Of a stretch of 8,430 nucleotides of DNA, positions 6,757 to 8,430 are shown one piece after another. Position 1 is the stretch's first letter. Every line of letters starts with the position of its first letter. Source of the stretch: Christensenella sp. UBA6420. Lineage in GTDB: Bacteria; Bacillota; Clostridia; Christensenellales; DTU072. The stretch lies in the NCBI GenBank assembly GCA_002439705.1, contig DJPE01000087.1:1-8430 (forward strand), in the 5' to 3' direction. The notes beneath the pieces are model-generated. The model saw only the letters and a list, made by a program, of their open reading frames with translations, was not told the DNA's origin and made no database searches. The translations under genes were made by a program, and so were the position numbers.

Positions 6757-8149
6757 CGTGTTCAGCGGTCGTAGCAGTGTTGCTAAATTTCTCAATTCAT
6801 ACGGTTTTATCTGGATACTCGCCCTTATTACGTTCACGTTTTGGATTACGAAACAGGACGTGGCGGGATTAGCCGTGATATTCGTCATTATGACGGCGGT
6901 GCTGGTTCTTTGCGAAGACGCGACGCCGGTTATTTCATGCTTTATATTCCTGTTCTTTATTTTCAGTCAGGACAATATGTCGTTCGACGGGAAAGAACTG
7001 TGGTACGCCATGCTCATACTTCCGTTGGGCGGATTTATTTACAATATCTGTAAGTACAAAGTAAAAAAGTTCACTATGGGCGGATTTTCTTTCGCCGTTC
7101 TCGTAGCCCTTATTCCGTGGCTTTTCCAGGGTATAGGCGTAAGGGACAGAGAACCTATGCGAGCCTTTCTGGCGGTCGGCGTGGCGATAGCTTTCGTAGC
7201 GGTCTATTTCCTTATATATATGACTTCGAGACGGCAGGGTAAGAATCTTACAGAATACGTCGCGCAGGTTTTTCTCGCAGTCGGAGTTATGGTTTCGATA
7301 GAAATTATCGTCTATCATCTCAGAATAAAGGATTATTATTTCGAAGATTACCTTACGAGATTGGGGTGGGGAACGAGAAACCCTATCGCGGCGGTGCTTG
7401 CGATGGTTATGCCCGTCACTTTCTTCTACTCGACTAAAAACAATAAATTCAGTTTCCTTTTTATAGTTCTCGGAATAGTGGAGTACATCATAATCTTGCT
7501 GTTGCAGAGCAGGGGCGTTACGCTCTTCGCGACGGTAGCTATGCCGGTACTTATCGTGTACAGTATGCTCTGCTCGGAAAAGAAACTCGCCAATATAATT
7601 ACCTGCGGAGTGTTTTTTATAGTGCTCGTTATAGTCCTGCTGTTCAAAAAGGAAATTATTTTCAGCCTGCTCGACAGACTTATAAAGAGTAAGTTCGACG
7701 AAAACGGGCGTAAACCTTTATGGGAAGCGGGAGTTCAACTTTTTGTCGAACACCCTGTCTTCGGAGTCGGGTTCGACTATCGGGAACAAGTATACTATCA
7801 GGTGGCTAAGCACACCGAAGGACCGACCTATCTCCATTCCACCTTTATTCAGATCTACGCCGCTCTCGGCGTGGTGGGCGGAATAGCTTACGCATACCTT
7901 TATTATTGGCGTTACAGAATAGCTTTCACCGACTTAACCAATTGCAAATTCGCTATACTCGTCGGTTTTGTCGTGTTCGAGTGTTATTGCTTTATCGACA
8001 CCGTCTACTTCCAGCCCGTAGGGTACTTCCTTATGATGGTAGCGAGTATGTGTATGGAAAAAGACCTTGATAAGGAACAAGTCACGCCGTTCGTGTTTAC
8101 GGGAGCGGAGAAATTAAGATTGAAGAAAATGGCGGTAGCGAAAGAATAA
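6743..8149 (+). CDS. O-antigen ligase/polymerase-like membrane protein (Wzy_C family)
   Basis: A polytopic membrane protein with about 12-14 helices, expected to join or transfer lipid-linked glycans on the outer face of the membrane. Numbered from the longer start at 6710, the family marks are QSRG (266-269), the short SRG motif before a helix; RKPLWEAGVQLFVEHPVFGVGF (334-355), with Arg, Trp, HP and GVG; and YLHSTFIQ (374-381) with H376. Together these form the Wzy_C/WaaL extracellular loop with its catalytic-site Arg and His. Two starts are possible. ATG 6743 has AAGGAG upstream (6724-6729) at a rather long 13 nt. ATG 6710 has only AAGG at 5 nt and adds a charged 11-residue leader. I prefer 6743; both overlap queT. 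No glycosyltransferase, flippase or sugar-nucleotide gene is nearby, so the glycan is unknown and it may be an orphan ligase. Confidence 0.82.
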   Translation: MTDSNVFSGRSSVAKFLNSYGFIWILALITFTFWITKQDVAGLAVIFVIMTAVLVLCEDATPVISCFIFLFFIFSQDNMSFDGKELWYAMLILPLGGFIYNICKYKVKKFTMGGFSFAVLVALIPWLFQGIGVRDREPMRAFLAVGVAIAFVAVYFLIYMTSRRQGKNLTEYVAQVFLAVGVMVSIEIIVYHLRIKDYYFEDYLTRLGWGTRNPIAAVLAMVMPVTFFYSTKNNKFSFLFIVLGIVEYIIILLLQSRGVTLFATVAMPVLIVYSMLCSEKKLANIITCGVFFIVLVIVLLFKKEIIFSLLDRLIKSKFDENGRKPLWEAGVQLFVEHPVFGVGFDYREQVYYQVAKHTEGPTYLHSTFIQIYAALGVVGGIAYAYLYYWRYRIAFTDLTNCKFAILVGFVVFECYCFIDTVYFQPVGYFLMMVASMCMEKDLDKEQVTPFVFTGAEKLRLKKMAVAKE

Positions 8150-8154
8150 AGTAG

Positions 8155-8235
8155 TCCACCACTGCGTGGCGGAGTTAATTGCCAAACGAGTTTGGCGTTA
8201 ATTGCCCTTGCGGGCGTGAATTTCCACTGCGTGGA
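8155..8235 (-). repeat. Array of four short hairpins with AATTMAC spacers, right copy
   Basis: An inverted counterpart of the left array, beginning 5 nt after the last stop codon. In plus-strand coordinates the hairpins are 8155-8173 (arms of 8, loop TGC), 8181-8196 (GCCAAAC/GTTTGGC), 8204-8215 (GCCC/GGGC) and 8223-8235 (TCCAC/GTGGA, loop TGC). The spacers read GTTAATT at 8174-8180 and 8197-8203 and GTGAATT at 8216-8222, which are AATTAAC, AATTAAC and AATTCAC on the minus strand. As in the left copy, the hairpin second from the structured element is GCCC/GGGC and is preceded by AATTCAC. If read as plus-strand RNA it would also be the 3' untranslated region of the operon. Confidence 0.8.
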
Positions 8236-8245
8236 GTTATGGTAT

Positions 8246-8354
8246 CCGACCAATCGTTATGCGGGATTTTTCCGCAGTCGTAAGACTTTGTGCGAAAAAA
8301 TATTTATCCGCATAAGTCGGACTCACAAGGAAGCAAGGCAAGTCCGCCTTGCTT
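8246..8354 (-). ncRNA. Candidate structured RNA element, right inverted copy
   Basis: Read on the minus strand this repeats the left element. Hairpin 1 (8331-8354) has a 9-bp stem and loop GGACTT (complement of 8340-8345). Hairpin 2 pairs GTCGG (8316-8320) with CCGAC (8246-8250), CCGCATA (8308-8314) with TATGCGG (8258-8264), and an 11-bp run at 8291-8301 with 8266-8276. The apical loop is the complement of 8277-8290. Against the left copy, hairpin 1 keeps AAGC but changes the next bases from GGGGT to AAGGC, with matching changes on the other arm. The middle stem changes at two pairs, again on both arms. Loops and single-stranded joints are nearly unchanged. Pairing has thus been kept while sequence drifted. 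The family is unknown to me. Confidence 0.55.
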
Positions 8355-8357
8355 TTT
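8331..8357 (+). terminator. Possible intrinsic terminator of the operon
   Basis: On the plus strand the outermost hairpin of the right element has a GC-rich stem, AAGCAAGGC (8331-8339) with GCCTTGCTT (8346-8354), and runs into five T residues (8353-8357). That is the layout of an intrinsic terminator and would give the operon a 3' untranslated region of about 200 nt containing the hairpin array. No better terminator follows the last stop codon at 8149. Confidence 0.5.
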
Positions 8358-8373
8358 CTATATGGGAAGTTTA

Positions 8374-8430
8374 GTGAAGTTCAAAGTTACACTTTGAGTG
8401 AAGTTGCCGCAGGTTGCGGCAGTGAAGTTA
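8374..8430 (-). repeat. Second type of hairpin array, spacer GTGAAGT, cut by window edge
   Basis: Two hairpins, TCAAAGT/ACTTTGA (8381-8397, loop TAC) and TGCCGC/GCGGCA (8405-8421, loop AGGTT), lie between three identical 7-nt spacers, GTGAAGT (8374-8380, 8398-8404, 8422-8428). On the minus strand the spacer is ACTTCAC, one base from AATTCAC of the other arrays. The array sits on the opposite side of the structured element from the AATTMAC array and continues beyond the window, so its length is unknown. Confidence 0.75.

Noticed and set aside
8155..8173. Intrinsic terminator directly after the last gene
   Set aside because: The hairpin has an A-C mismatch in plus-strand RNA and is followed by GTTAATT, not a T run; it is the end unit of the array.
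120..8363. Composite transposon with inverted ends
   Set aside because: The ends are structured, divergent repeats without a transposase, obvious terminal inverted repeats or target duplications; an intergenic repeat family fits better. Not fully excluded.
8192..8374. Open frame of 60 codons on plus strand after the operon
   Set aside because: It lies wholly in the right repeat copy, has no ribosome site, and its composition is explained by the hairpins.

Overview
The window looks like chromosome from an uncultured, low-to-mid-GC, Gram-positive gut-type Clostridia bacterium. I infer this from AGGAG-type ribosome binding sites, an extended -10 promoter, heavy ATA isoleucine codon use, and gene families typical of Firmicutes (a GPH-like sugar transporter, a GH13 oligo-1,6-glucosidase, a BcrA-type ABC pair and QueT). 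The assignment is an inference; no marker gene is present.

Layout. Bases 1-352 hold no credible gene. They contain a C-rich stretch, a terminator for something upstream (60-84), a two-hairpin structured element (128-237) and an array of four short hairpins with 7-nt spacers (249-342). A strong promoter (368-396) then starts one six-gene plus-strand transcription unit, 428-8149, with gaps of 15, 1, 4 and 21 nt and one overlap. The genes are an MFS/GPH-type sugar transporter, a GH13 alpha-glucosidase, an ABC-2-type exporter (ATPase plus permease), a QueT-type queuosine-precursor S component, and an O-antigen ligase/polymerase-like membrane protein. Five bases after the last stop codon, a second copy of the array plus structured element begins in inverted orientation (8155-8354). 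A third hairpin array with a different spacer (8374-8430) runs off the right edge.

How the genes work together. The first two form a clear pair: uptake of an alpha-linked oligosaccharide and its cytoplasmic hydrolysis to glucose. The other four do not obviously belong to that pathway and may share only the promoter.

The most striking signal lies outside the genes. Both ends of the operon carry the same complex element in inverted orientation. The two copies share loop sequences, but their stems have drifted by compensatory base pair changes (five pairs counted by eye), and each is followed by four short hairpins separated by AATTMAC spacers. This looks like a conserved structured RNA or nucleic-acid repeat family that I cannot match to a named one.
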